A stretch of 64,000 nt of DNA from Desmonostoc muscorum FACHB-395. Lineage in GTDB: Bacteria; Cyanobacteriota; Cyanobacteriia; Cyanobacteriales; Nostocaceae. The notes beneath the pieces were generated by a model, which made no database searches, had not been told where the DNA came from, and was given only the letters and a program-made list of their open reading frames with translations. The stretch covers positions 25,817-89,816 of the forward strand of contig NZ_JACJSF010000030.1 of NCBI RefSeq assembly GCF_014698035.1, in the 5' to 3' direction. Below, in pieces: positions 54,274-62,786 of the stretch (within the stretch, counting starts at the first letter, position 1; every line of letters starts with the position of its first letter). Position numbers and translations under genes: made by a program.

Positions 54274-55528
54274 AAATATTTTGATGGAATGCACGGATGT
54301 TAAAACCATCAAAAATCTGTTTCAAGAAGTATTGAAACAGTAGTTTTTTCTCTGGTATATGTATATTTAAAAACATTTGTATTATCGTTCAAAGAGTTAA
54401 ACTGTTTTATTTATACACGAAAAAGCGCTTGAGAGTTTTGCTCACTCAAGCGCTTCCCCGTAAAAGCTTATACCAACTCACTTGTTTGATGCAACATTTG
54501 AAATCTGCAACACCCCCTTATCAGGGAGTATTGCGGGGATAACTTGTGACAAACATTTGGTGAAATGGTATCACTCCTTGCACTAACTAAGAATATCTCT
54601 TTTACAAGAAAATCGGGGATCTGGTGAGTGACAGTTTATGAACTGAACACTAGTTAAAAACGACTCACCATGAATGGTAACTAACGAAACTAAGCACAAT
54701 TGTAGCAAGTTTGTAAGTATAGTATAAAAACTTATAGTTGATTAGCGTAGGCATAGGCATCACCTGTCTTTGAGTAAAGCTTCAAAATGTGCAGCAATTA
54801 GCAGCATAAATATCTCAAATTTAGCAGCAAATAAACTGGAAGGTATCAGTGAAAAATCGCCATCAAGTAAGCCTGAGATGGCTTATATATCCGCATGAAA
54901 GCGATTTAAACTGCAATAAAATCATCACCTCCTCAATAGATAAAGGTATTCTTTAGAGAATGAGAACAAAAGAACAAATCTTCTACCTAGGCAGATTGAA
55001 AACTTTTGGTTGGGTATCTTTTATCTCTTAGCAAACGATGACATCTAACTCTTCCGCATAGTGTAAGCGGTTACTTCCTTGGTTGAAGCAAAACACAGCT
55101 TTTTCACCGACGATTTCCACGATATTTAAATCGATTTCGCATATTTCTATCAAAACAACTGAGGTCGATGATGGGGAAGATTAAAGAATTTATAATATCT
55201 ATACCTAAAATTGGGAGAGCTTAAATGGACGCTTCAGCCTCAGCTATTTTAGCTACTCCCCTACTAGCACACGCCTTAACCTGGTGTCTAAGTGTATGGT
55301 AAAATTGCCTGGAACAGAGGTTTTATTTGAGTTGGAGTCTCGTATAAATTGCAAAGGTCAAGCTGACCGATCATTAAACTCCACGATACTTTTCCTATGG
55401 ATTTGGAAAATATACAACAAGACTGGTGGCGATCTGAGTGTAATTTGTAGATGAATATCTAAAATTTGCTACCAGACTAAACCAATTTCCCACAATTTTG
55501 ACTTTTATTTGACTTTTAGGATAGACAC
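54274..55528. other. 1.25-kb gap without a clear gene
   Basis: It has a hairpin at 54423-54455 (AAGCGCTTGAG, CTCAAGCGCTT). A 41-codon frame on the - strand (55028-55153) reads like a fragment of a protein (IVEIVGEKAVFCF, LHYAEELDVIVC) without a proper start. A short + frame at 55225-55302 (MDASASAILATPLLAHAL) is also seen. Neither is convincing, and the region looks like decayed coding sequence plus the aminotransferase promoter. Confidence 0.45.
54423..54455. terminator. Isolated hairpin (possible terminator)
   Basis: 11-bp stem AAGCGCTTGAG / CTCAAGCGCTT with an 11-nt loop and A-rich left flank. It would suit termination of a leftward transcript (T-rich on the - strand), but no leftward gene is seen nearby. 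Confidence 0.5.
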
Positions 55529-56686
55529 ATGAACGATAAGCTGATGCTAATGATTCCAGGCCCAACGCCGGTGCCAGAAGCTGCTTTACTGGCATTAGCC
55601 AAGCATCCCATTGGGCACCGTACCAGTGAATTTAGCAATATATTGGCAGAGGTGACGGAAAACCTGAAGTGGTTGCACCAAACTCAAAGTGATGTGCTGA
55701 CACTGAATGTCAGTGGTACGGGTGCTGTAGAAGCTGGAATAATTAATTTTCTCTCTCCAGGCGATCGCATTTTAGTTGGCTCTAATGGTAAATTTGGCGA
55801 ACGCTGGGTAGAAGTTGGTCAAGCCTACGGTTTGAATGTAGAAGAAGTTAAGGTGGAATGGGGAAAACCCTTAGACCCCGCAGTATTTGCCGAAAAACTC
55901 CAAGCAGATACTCAAAAGCAAATTAAAGCTGTAATCATTACCCACAGTGAAACATCGACAGGTGTGTTGAATGACCTAGAAAGCATCAACCGCCACGTTA
56001 AAGAACACGGTGAAGCTTTGATTATCGTTGATGCCGTCACAAGCTTGGGTGCATTCAATCTACCTGTGGATGCTTGGGGTTTGGATATAGTCGCCTCCGG
56101 TTCTCAAAAAGGTTATATGATTCCGCCGGGATTGGGTTTTGTCTCTGTCAGCCCCAAGGCTTGGGAAGCTTACAAAACTGCGAAGCTACCAAAATATTAT
56201 TTGGACTTAGGCAAATATCGCAAAGCCACAGCCAAAAATACAACTCCATTTACTCCACCCGTGAACTTGATCGTAGCGTTACACACCACGTTGCGAATGA
56301 TGAAAGAGGAAGGATTAGAGTCAATATTTGCTCGACATGAACGGCTGAAAAATGCTACCCGCGCCGCCATTCAAGGGTTGAATTTGCCCCTATTTGCAGC
56401 AGATAGTTCCGCTAGTCCGGCGATTACGGCTGTAGCACCACAGGGAATTGAATCGGATAAGATTCGGTCATTGATGAAAAAACGCTTTGATATTGCCCTT
56501 GCAGGTGGTCAAGACCATTTGAGTAATAAGATTTTCCGCATTGGTCACTTGGGCTTTGTGAGCGATCGCGATATCCTTAGCTGTATAGCATCCTTAGAAG
56601 TTACCCTAACAGAACTTGGATACAAAGACTTCACCCCTGGTTCTGGTATAGCAGCAGCAGTTAAAGTGTTTAGTCAGTCCTACTAA
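55529..56686 (+). CDS. Class V aminotransferase (alanine/serine-glyoxylate type)
   Basis: PLP enzyme of 385 residues. The beginning MIPGPTPVPEAALLALAKHP and HRTSEFSNI, the cofactor Asp region IIVDAVTSLGA and the Schiff-base Lys in SGSQKGYMIPPGL are those of the alanine-glyoxylate/serine-glyoxylate aminotransferase family. In cyanobacteria the enzyme is thought to turn photorespiratory glyoxylate into glycine. It is a single gene with a strong terminator behind it. Confidence 0.9.
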   Translation: MNDKLMLMIPGPTPVPEAALLALAKHPIGHRTSEFSNILAEVTENLKWLHQTQSDVLTLNVSGTGAVEAGIINFLSPGDRILVGSNGKFGERWVEVGQAYGLNVEEVKVEWGKPLDPAVFAEKLQADTQKQIKAVIITHSETSTGVLNDLESINRHVKEHGEALIIVDAVTSLGAFNLPVDAWGLDIVASGSQKGYMIPPGLGFVSVSPKAWEAYKTAKLPKYYLDLGKYRKATAKNTTPFTPPVNLIVALHTTLRMMKEEGLESIFARHERLKNATRAAIQGLNLPLFAADSSASPAITAVAPQGIESDKIRSLMKKRFDIALAGGQDHLSNKIFRIGHLGFVSDRDILSCIASLEVTLTELGYKDFTPGSGIAAAVKVFSQSY

Positions 56687-57012
56687 ATCAAAAGAGCGAG
56701 TTAAATTATCAACTCGCTCTTTTGATTTGTTGTATATAAATAAGTAGAAACCAGCAGAGTTAATAAACCTATATATCAACCTTTGTACAAGGTAGAGTTG
56801 ATGTGACATACTTTTATTCTCTTAAATGATACCAACTTGCCCTAGATAGTATTATTTGCTTCCGAGAGAGTCACACAGCTTATTTGACACCAAACAATAC
56901 CAACTTTGGCAACTTAGTACGATCCAGAATTTGCATAACATAGTATTGTTTGAGATTCCGGTAACAGCCTTTTGATAGAGACTTTTAATCCAAAACCCAA
57001 AATTGGCATAAA
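56687..57012. other. Intergenic between convergent genes
   Basis: 326 bp that begins with the aminotransferase terminator; nothing else recognised. Confidence 0.5.
56690..56727 (+). terminator. Rho-independent terminator after the aminotransferase
   Basis: Perfect 13-bp stem (AAAAGAGCGAGTT at 56690-56702, complement 56711-56723) with an 8-nt loop and T-rich right side, starting 4 bp past the stop. Confidence 0.9.
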
Positions 57013-57204
57013 TTATGCCGTCTCCAGCCAATCATAAATTTGTTCTAACTGTTCTAGAGTAATCAAACCATACTGCCAAAGAATCATTGCCAAAGGGCCT
57101 GGATCTTGTTCCCGATGGCGCAGTGCAACCGCCAGCGATGCTGTGGAAATTGCCAAATCTTCTTGCAAAAAATGAATCAGTCGAGAATATTTTGATGGTG
57201 ACAT
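57013..57204 (-). CDS. DUF2949 small cyanobacterial protein
   Basis: Protein of 63 residues (MSPSKYSRLIHFLQEDLAIS, then LAMILWQYGLITLEQLEQIY). The start at 57204 is chosen because a strong AAGGAGGTGAG ribosome site lies 8 nt upstream; a longer frame from 57240 would translate that site. It matches the DUF2949 family, which is confined to cyanobacteria as far as I recall, all-helical and of unknown role. Confidence 0.8.
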   Translation of the reverse strand: MSPSKYSRLIHFLQEDLAISTASLAVALRHREQDPGPLAMILWQYGLITLEQLEQIYDWLETA

Positions 57205-57709
57205 TTGGATCTCACCTCCTTGTGCAGAATGTATTGTCATATATCAGTTCACCATTGCTCGGTAGCCAGTAGCCAGTATTTCATCTGTCACTGTGCCGTT
57301 ATTGGCTATACACCCCAGCACAGTTTTTTGATTTGCCTTTAAGAGAGGCTTGTCATCTGCTCAATTATCAAGCAGCATTTTTACTTAATTCAATGACTCC
57401 ATCTTGTTTACTTGTGTACTTGATTTAATTACATAAGTAGTAACAAAGATTCCTAACCTATACTCTCTTATTGGCGACTATTTACACTTACGCCGAAGGG
57501 AATATTTTTGCAACCAAACCTCAAGTTCGGGATTTCAGATTGGAGACAGTAAAATTTTACATTATTACCACAGTTTTTAAATAGTAGCGTTACAGATGAC
57601 TTTTTGCTACAACACGTGACATTTTTTACAGAAAAAACATAGTTCTAGGTAGTATACTGTCTGAACAGAGCAACTATCCAAATCTTTATCCTTGAAAAGT
57701 GGCTAAGTC
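57205..57709. other. Intergenic region
   Basis: 505 bp, no gene recognised. TAGCCAGTAGCCAGTA direct repeats at about 57261-57276. The strong ribosome site for the DUF2949 gene is at its left end. Confidence 0.45.
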
Positions 57710-58216
57710 TCAGAACTTAATTTTGACAATATCGCCCACTTTCAACTTCAATTCGGCAGCTCTTCCAGAGCGAAGTTCAATTACCTTATCGATTGGTGTG
57801 TTGGGGCCATAAGTGGGACAAGGCTCACTCGCACAAGGAGGTGCAGCAGATTGGATATATTTAACTACACCGTTCTGTAAAAATACCATATCTAAGGCTA
57901 CAGGTACATTTTTCATCCAGAAACTAACTGGTTGTGGTGAGGCGAACCCAAATAGCATTCCTCGGTCATCTGGCAAAGGTGGTCGATACATTAACCCCAT
58001 TTGTTGCTGTTGTGGTGTCTTCGCCACTTCTAGCTGAATAGTTGTGCCATTAGGAAGAATGGCTTTCGCAGAAATTGGTAGTTTTTGACCTAAACTCACT
58101 GGGGTTGGAGGTTTAGAATCAGGCGTGGGGGTTGGAGGTTTAGCCGTTGTTGGCACAGAACAGCCCATCAATAAAACACTCAGCAACATTGAGAATAAAC
58201 CTAGCCAACGATTCAT
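57710..58216 (-). CDS. DUF192 lipoprotein
   Basis: Protein of 168 residues. A lipoprotein signal peptide with lipobox LLMGC places it at a membrane surface outside the cytoplasm. A Pro/Thr linker follows (about 22-45), then the DUF192 domain (about 50-168) with VAKTPQQQQMGLMYR, MLFGF and WMKNVPVALDMVF. The fold is compact beta; the role in bacteria is unknown. A pair of cysteines (CASEPC) may form a disulphide. Confidence 0.85.
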   Translation of the reverse strand: MNRWLGLFSMLLSVLLMGCSVPTTAKPPTPTPDSKPPTPVSLGQKLPISAKAILPNGTTIQLEVAKTPQQQQMGLMYRPPLPDDRGMLFGFASPQPVSFWMKNVPVALDMVFLQNGVVKYIQSAAPPCASEPCPTYGPNTPIDKVIELRSGRAAELKLKVGDIVKIKF

Positions 58217-58513
58217 AATTATTTTTGATTTTGTAATTTAGATTTCAATTTTACAGAATTTAAGCTAGAAAGCTCACGTTTTTATTTGTCTTGTAAGCTA
58301 ACGCGCCTACATATTGCACTATTTTCCGTGTAGACCGTCATTAGTCATTTGTGTTTATCAAGGACAAAGGACAAATGACAAAGGACAACCTCACCAGTTG
58401 ATGTGCAATCTTATTTACGTAACAGCTTAATACACAGCCGTTTTCAGGCTCCAATTAACTACACAATGGGCTTAAGGCCATTGTCTAAGGTAGGCCAACT
58501 TTTGCCATCTCTA
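58217..58513. other. Intergenic with heptamer repeats
   Basis: 297 bp. GTCATTAGTCATTTGTG at 58339-58355 and GGACAAAGGACAAATGACAA at 58362-58381 form a hairpin of the 43688-43717 repeat family. No gene recognised. Confidence 0.5.
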
Positions 58514-59200
58514 CTAGGATTCTCTTAAAACGTACCCTACGCCGCGCACTGTCTGAATTAGGCGCTTTTGACCTTCATCTTCGATTTTGAGGCGCAGGTA
58601 GCGGATGTACACTTCAATGACATTCGACTCACCCAGAAAGTCATAACCCCAAACATTTTCTAAAATTTGTTCGCGGGTTAACACCTCACGGGGATGTTCC
58701 ATTAAGAATTTTAATAGTTCAAATTCTTTCATTGTCAAGTCAATTGCCCGGCCGCCGTGGATAGCACGGCGACTTGCGATGTCTAAAATAAGATCCCCAA
58801 AGCGTAATTGCTCCGTGGTATCCACATCGGGTTTTAAGTAGAGGCGAATTAACTTCAAAAAGTCTTCTGAGCGGTAAGGTTTGAGGATGTAATCATCCGC
58901 TCCTGCTTCTAGACAAGCTACACGATCGTCAACGGTATCCCTTGCCATTAAAATCAACACAGGCGATCGCATACCAGTGCTTCTCAGATTTTTACACAAT
59001 GAGAGTCCTGATTCTCCTGCTAGCATCCGGTCTAAAACAATTAAAGCAGGTTGGCGATCGCGACAGTATTGCAAACCACTGGTCGCATCATGAGCCAATA
59101 TCGATTCATAGCCAGCTTCTTGCAAATCGCAAGCAAGCTGATTTGCTAGGCTCTCATCGGTTTCAATCACCAAAACACAGGGACTTGGAACAACTGTCAT
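58514..59200 (-). CDS. nblR: OmpR-family response regulator, NblR-like
   Basis: Protein of 228 residues. The receiver (about 8-122) has LVIETDE, phospho-acceptor Asp in LIVLDRMLAGESG and Lys in LKPYRSEDF, but the usual Thr/Ser after strand four is an Ala-Arg pair (LILMARDTVDD) and the first acidic residue is Glu-Thr-Asp rather than Glu-Asp-Asp. The winged-helix DNA-binding domain (about 132-226) is complete (LTMKEFELLKFL, NVIEVYIRYLRLKI, GVGYVL). These features fit the cyanobacterial NblR group, which controls phycobilisome degradation under nutrient stress, and atypical receivers may work without phosphorylation. The specific name is moderately sure. Confidence 0.72.
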   Translation of the reverse strand: MTVVPSPCVLVIETDESLANQLACDLQEAGYESILAHDATSGLQYCRDRQPALIVLDRMLAGESGLSLCKNLRSTGMRSPVLILMARDTVDDRVACLEAGADDYILKPYRSEDFLKLIRLYLKPDVDTTEQLRFGDLILDIASRRAIHGGRAIDLTMKEFELLKFLMEHPREVLTREQILENVWGYDFLGESNVIEVYIRYLRLKIEDEGQKRLIQTVRGVGYVLRES

Positions 59201-59556
59201 AACAATTTGGGATATTGGATTTGGGATTGTAAAGATGTTCCAGAGAAAATCTTTACATCAGTTATAAAGTGCAATTAGGAGTTTTTAACGATGAAGCAAT
59301 CCTGATTTGACGCACGGCTAAGAATCTTTTAGCACGTTCAGGTGTCAGCAATCGAATTCTCCGATGCAATCTTAATAACTAACTCCAAATACCATCCCTA
59401 TACCAGTAATTCTGGACGGAAATCAGTAAATTGGGAATTGGGAAGAGGACAAGGGGACAAGGATAATTGGGGACAAGGGGAAAGACTTGTTTCAAGTTCT
59501 CACCTCTTGTCCCCTTGTCCCCCTATTCCCCATTTCCCATTCCCAATGCCCAATCA
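59201..59556. other. Intergenic, contains dispersed repeat copy D
   Basis: 356 bp. The right 120 bp are a GGGGACAAGG repeat (59430-59548). The remainder has no recognised feature. Confidence 0.5.
59430..59548. repeat. Dispersed CCTTGTCCCC repeat, copy D
   Basis: Core at 59481-59506 with GGACAAGGGG and CTTGTCCCC flanks, ending in CATTCCCAATGCCCAAT heptamers. Orientation is as copy B and opposite to A and C. Confidence 0.8.
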
Positions 59557-60480
59557 TTACGGTAATTCTACCGAAGTTGGTTTGGCAATATGTGGTAAAC
59601 CCCAACCTAATTTTTCTCGTAAAATTCGGAAAAACTCAGGCGGTTGCAGGCGAATAAATCGGACACTATATTGCGATCGCTCCATATATACTCTATCTTC
59701 TGGTAGGACATAACACCCTCCATTACCATCCACCACCATCACTAGCCGAGGAATGTTGACTGGATAAATGTTGACCGATTCAGTATCTGGAAATACTAAT
59801 GCTCTAGAAGCTAGAGAATGGGGACAAATGGGTACTAGCTGTAAAACAGGTACACCAGGAGTCACCACTGGACCACCAGCACTCAATGAGTAAGCTGTAG
59901 AACCTGTAGGCGTAGAGACAATCACACCATCCGCCGCAATATCTACTGGTGCATGACGACCTATGGCAATTTCAAAATGGCACATAGAGGTCAAAGGTTC
60001 TCGGTGCAAAACCATTTCATTCAAGCAGAGAGCTTCCCACAGCACTGCTTCTCCCCGAAATAATTTGACGGTGAGCATGGCTCGTTCTTCAATTTCATAC
60101 TCACCATTCATTGCCTGTTCTAGTGCTTGGGGCAATTGATTCAGGAAAGTTTCTGTCAAAAATCCCATGTGGCCGGTATTCACTGTTAATAGTGGAATAC
60201 CACAGGGGGCTACCTGACGAGACGCTGCTAAAACAGTGCCGTCTCCCCCTAACACGACTGCAAACTCCATATCTGAGTCAAAACCAGGGGGCGTTAGACC
60301 GTCAATGGGGGTGTGGCATACAGGACTATCTGGATTAGAGTAGCCCAATATTCCACCGATACTTGATGTGATACACACATCCCAACCGGCTGCGGTTAGC
60401 TTGTCTTTCAACTCGATAGCGACACGACCCGCTATCGGTTTAACGTCATTGTAGATAATGCCTGCTTTCGGCACACTCAA
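59557..60480 (-). CDS. nadK: NAD kinase
   Basis: Enzyme of 307 residues that phosphorylates NAD to NADP. Conserved motifs are VVLGGDGTVLAASR (the GGDGT active-site motif at about 78-82), NTGHMGFLTE, LNEMVLHR, DGVIVSTPTGSTAYSLSAGG and the C-terminal beta helix. Length is normal. Cyanobacteria commonly hold two NAD kinases; this one starts MSVPKAGIIYND. No operon partner is seen. Confidence 0.95.
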   Translation of the reverse strand: MSVPKAGIIYNDVKPIAGRVAIELKDKLTAAGWDVCITSSIGGILGYSNPDSPVCHTPIDGLTPPGFDSDMEFAVVLGGDGTVLAASRQVAPCGIPLLTVNTGHMGFLTETFLNQLPQALEQAMNGEYEIEERAMLTVKLFRGEAVLWEALCLNEMVLHREPLTSMCHFEIAIGRHAPVDIAADGVIVSTPTGSTAYSLSAGGPVVTPGVPVLQLVPICPHSLASRALVFPDTESVNIYPVNIPRLVMVVDGNGGCYVLPEDRVYMERSQYSVRFIRLQPPEFFRILREKLGWGLPHIAKPTSVELP

Positions 60481-60511
60481 ATATCCAAGTTTAGGCGATG
60501 CTTTGTATTAT

Positions 60512-60945
60512 TTGACACTCCCTAGCCTGAAAGCATGAGGATTCTTGGTTCATTGATACACCTTTAAACTGCCTAGCCTTTCGGCATTACTTAAACCAAA
60601 AACCCGTTCAATTGAACCAAGTTTTGAGCCTAATTTAGACAGCCCCAGAGGGCTTATCTCCCCAAGCTTTAGAGGATTTCTCCCCTTGTTTCCGTGTGCC
60701 CCACGGTACGCTTAATTAACAAGTTTTTGACTTTTCTGGTATGGGTGAGCGTTTGCTACCCCAGCTATGTTTATCGTGGTTTTCGCCGCCCACTAACCAT
60801 TATTATTTCCTAGCCAGTCGTATTGGGGTTGGTTATCCATTTGTGCTAGCGGTTATTCTACCTGTGATATTGTTTGATTATACCAATCACCGGAAACTTT
60901 CAAGACAAATTTAGAGAATTAAAGTCGTCCTAGAAGGACAGGGCT
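60512..60945 (-). mobile_element. TnpB-less IS200/IS605-type remnant with omega-RNA-like end
   Basis: Read on the - strand, 60512-60720 has the order typical of the 3' part of a TnpB element: a short possible end of TnpB coding, AAGCCCTCTGGGGCTGTCTA, CTTGGTTCAATTGAAC, GCCGAAAGGCTAGGC, GAACCAAGAATCCTC and the imperfect terminal hairpin CTTTCAGGCTAGGGAGTGTC. This is the stretch that gives the guide (omega) RNA in intact elements. A second imperfect hairpin (GTCCTAGAAGGAC, 60926-60938) may be the other end. No TnpA or TnpB gene remains; a small + frame at 60741-60914 is of doubtful value. Confidence 0.5.
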
Positions 60946-61047
60946 TTTACCTAAGTTTTCGATAATCTTTACACATTTTTGGTCATGTAGCCTGAAGTCA
61001 AATATCCAGAGTGTAGAGTTTCATGACTAATGTATCTTCTCTAATTA

Positions 61048-62046
61048 CTATTGACTATTGGCTTTGGAAGACTGTTTAAAAGGAGTTTTTTTAGGTTTCT
61101 GCTTTTTATTTTTATTTTTCTGGTAGTCTACCTCTTTGAGCTTCTTCATGATCCGGCTGAAATACTCTTGGAGATAGCTTTCTAGAGTTGTGGTTTGTTG
61201 CGGATCTAAGCCAAAAACTGTATATACTTCATCCATTGAAGCATTTAGCTGTTTACCACTAGCCAATACTTCTGTAAACGCTAGCCTGTCGGCTACGTTC
61301 CATCCCCACTGAAAAGACCGCATTAAGCCCCGCACGGCACGCAGTAAGCTTATTGGCATCCGCGTTACCCTGGCATCTTTTCCAGATAAGCGTTCGCACA
61401 GGTTGATGATTTCTTCTGCACTCCATGCACGAGTACCAACTACAGGAAAAGCTTGGTTTTCCGTTTCGGGCACACTCAATGCACGGATTGCAAACTTAGC
61501 AATGTCCTGAGTATCCATATAGGCAATGGGAGAAGAATTACCTGTCACCCAAACTGGCTGTCCTTCCAAAATGGGAATCCCATATTGACCGATTAACCCT
61601 TGCATAAAACCAGCTAGCCGCAAGATGGTATAATTCAAGCCTGACTCAGCTAAGAATAGTTCTGTACAACGCTTAATTTCCATTAGCGGTACTTCTGGGT
61701 ATTTATCCGCATCCAAAATTGAAAAGAAGATAAAGCGCTCTACACCTGCTGCTTTTGCTGCTTGAATTAATGCTACTTTGCCCTCCCAGTCAACTTGCTT
61801 AATACTCAGTGAATCTGTAGGACGAGATGTTGACGCATCAATAACTTGGGTTACACCAACTAAAGCTGCCGCTAGGGTATCGGGGTAACGTAAATTTCCT
61901 GGTACAAGTTCTGCACCCCATTCTTTGAGAAAAGCTGCTTTTTTACTACTCCGCACGAGGCAGCGTACTTTATATCCCTCATCGATTGCCCGACGAGCCA
62001 CTTGTCTTCCTAAGGTGCCAGTGGCACCGACGATTAATAATGTCAT
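61048..62046 (-). CDS. ycf39: Ycf39/HCF244-like photosystem II assembly protein
   Basis: NmrA-type Rossmann protein of 332 residues. The N-terminus LIVGATGTLGRQVARRAIDE is the nucleotide-binding motif, followed by VRCLVRSSKKAAFLKEWGAE and LVPGNLRYPDTL, hallmarks of Ycf39, which binds chlorophyll synthase and helps insert chlorophyll into newly made D1 protein. It lacks the usual catalytic Tyr-Lys pair of active reductases, as this group does. The Lys-rich tail (KNKNKKQKPKKTP) is an extension. It is upstream-adjacent to petM on the same strand side, with a repeat-rich gap. Confidence 0.9.
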   Translation of the reverse strand: MTLLIVGATGTLGRQVARRAIDEGYKVRCLVRSSKKAAFLKEWGAELVPGNLRYPDTLAAALVGVTQVIDASTSRPTDSLSIKQVDWEGKVALIQAAKAAGVERFIFFSILDADKYPEVPLMEIKRCTELFLAESGLNYTILRLAGFMQGLIGQYGIPILEGQPVWVTGNSSPIAYMDTQDIAKFAIRALSVPETENQAFPVVGTRAWSAEEIINLCERLSGKDARVTRMPISLLRAVRGLMRSFQWGWNVADRLAFTEVLASGKQLNASMDEVYTVFGLDPQQTTTLESYLQEYFSRIMKKLKEVDYQKNKNKKQKPKKTPFKQSSKANSQ

Positions 62047-62474
62047 GAGGTTTGTAATAAATTTTAATGTTTTATGAAAAGAATGTTATCAGAATAACCT
62101 ATGTAAACAAAAGTTTACATCTTTTCTAAGAAAATCGTTTGTTATGGAAAAATTCATGGGAAAATTGCTGTCCGGTAAACGGACAAGCTTTTTTCCCAGT
62201 TAGCGAAAAGTATGAACGCCACCTTGGGGCGAACAGAACTTTTCAAGGCAGAGAAAAACCTCTTCCCTCTTAATAGTCAATACCAAAGAAGAATTCAGAA
62301 TTCAGAAGCCAGAATCCAGAATGGATTCTGTGCGACTGGATGGAGAATCGAGGTTTAAAGCCCCGATTTTAATCGTGGAGAAGAAAAAATTCTTTCCGAT
62401 TGTTACCCCTGACTTGACTGCTGGGGTATTCTGAATTCTGAATTCTGTCTTCTGACTCCTTCTCATCGTAGAAG
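62047..62474. other. Intergenic between ycf39 and petM, repeat-rich
   Basis: 428 bp. The part 62290-62460 contains GAATTCAGAATTCAGAAGCC and GAATTCTGAATTCTGTCTTC units that are inverted relative to each other and flank a GAGAATCGAGGTTTAAAGCC segment. A longer open frame on the - strand (62302-62601) is an artefact of these repeats. No gene recognised. Confidence 0.5.
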
Positions 62475-62579
62475 TTATTCTTCTCCGCCTTGAATTTTCA
62501 GTAACAATGCGCCTAAGCCCCAGCCCACGAAGATTAAACCGAAGGACAATATAGCTGCATTCAAAATTTCGCCGCCCAT
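62475..62579 (-). CDS. petM: Cytochrome b6f complex subunit PetM
   Basis: 34-residue single-helix membrane protein. It starts MGGEILNAAILSFGLIFVGW and ends ALLLKIQGGEE, an almost exact family match; PetM is the seventh small subunit of the cytochrome b6f complex in thylakoid membranes and stabilises it. The ribosome site AAGGAG is present 10 nt before the ATG. It is transcribed toward ycf39 and divergent from pdxA. Confidence 0.96.
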   Translation of the reverse strand: MGGEILNAAILSFGLIFVGWGLGALLLKIQGGEE

Positions 62580-62786
62580 TGGTGTGATTCTCCTTATGCA
62601 AATTAGTGTGTGTAAACTAGGTCTAGCAGAAGCTTTTCAATAGTTACTGTAGGATTAGACCTGTGTAAATAATTTTAAACTAGTTTAGCAAGTAATCCCT
62701 ACTGGTTTGGGGGGCAATCCCTACTGTAGAACGGGAAATGAGGGGGATGGGGAAAATTTTAATGATAATAATTATGAATAAATTTT

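Noticed and set aside
60741..60914. 57-codon + frame inside the IS605-type remnant
   Set aside because: Hydrophobic, no ribosome site, opposite to the presumed element direction; not supported.
62302..62601. 99-codon - strand frame spanning petM
   Set aside because: Out of frame with the clear PetM sequence and made of intergenic repeats.
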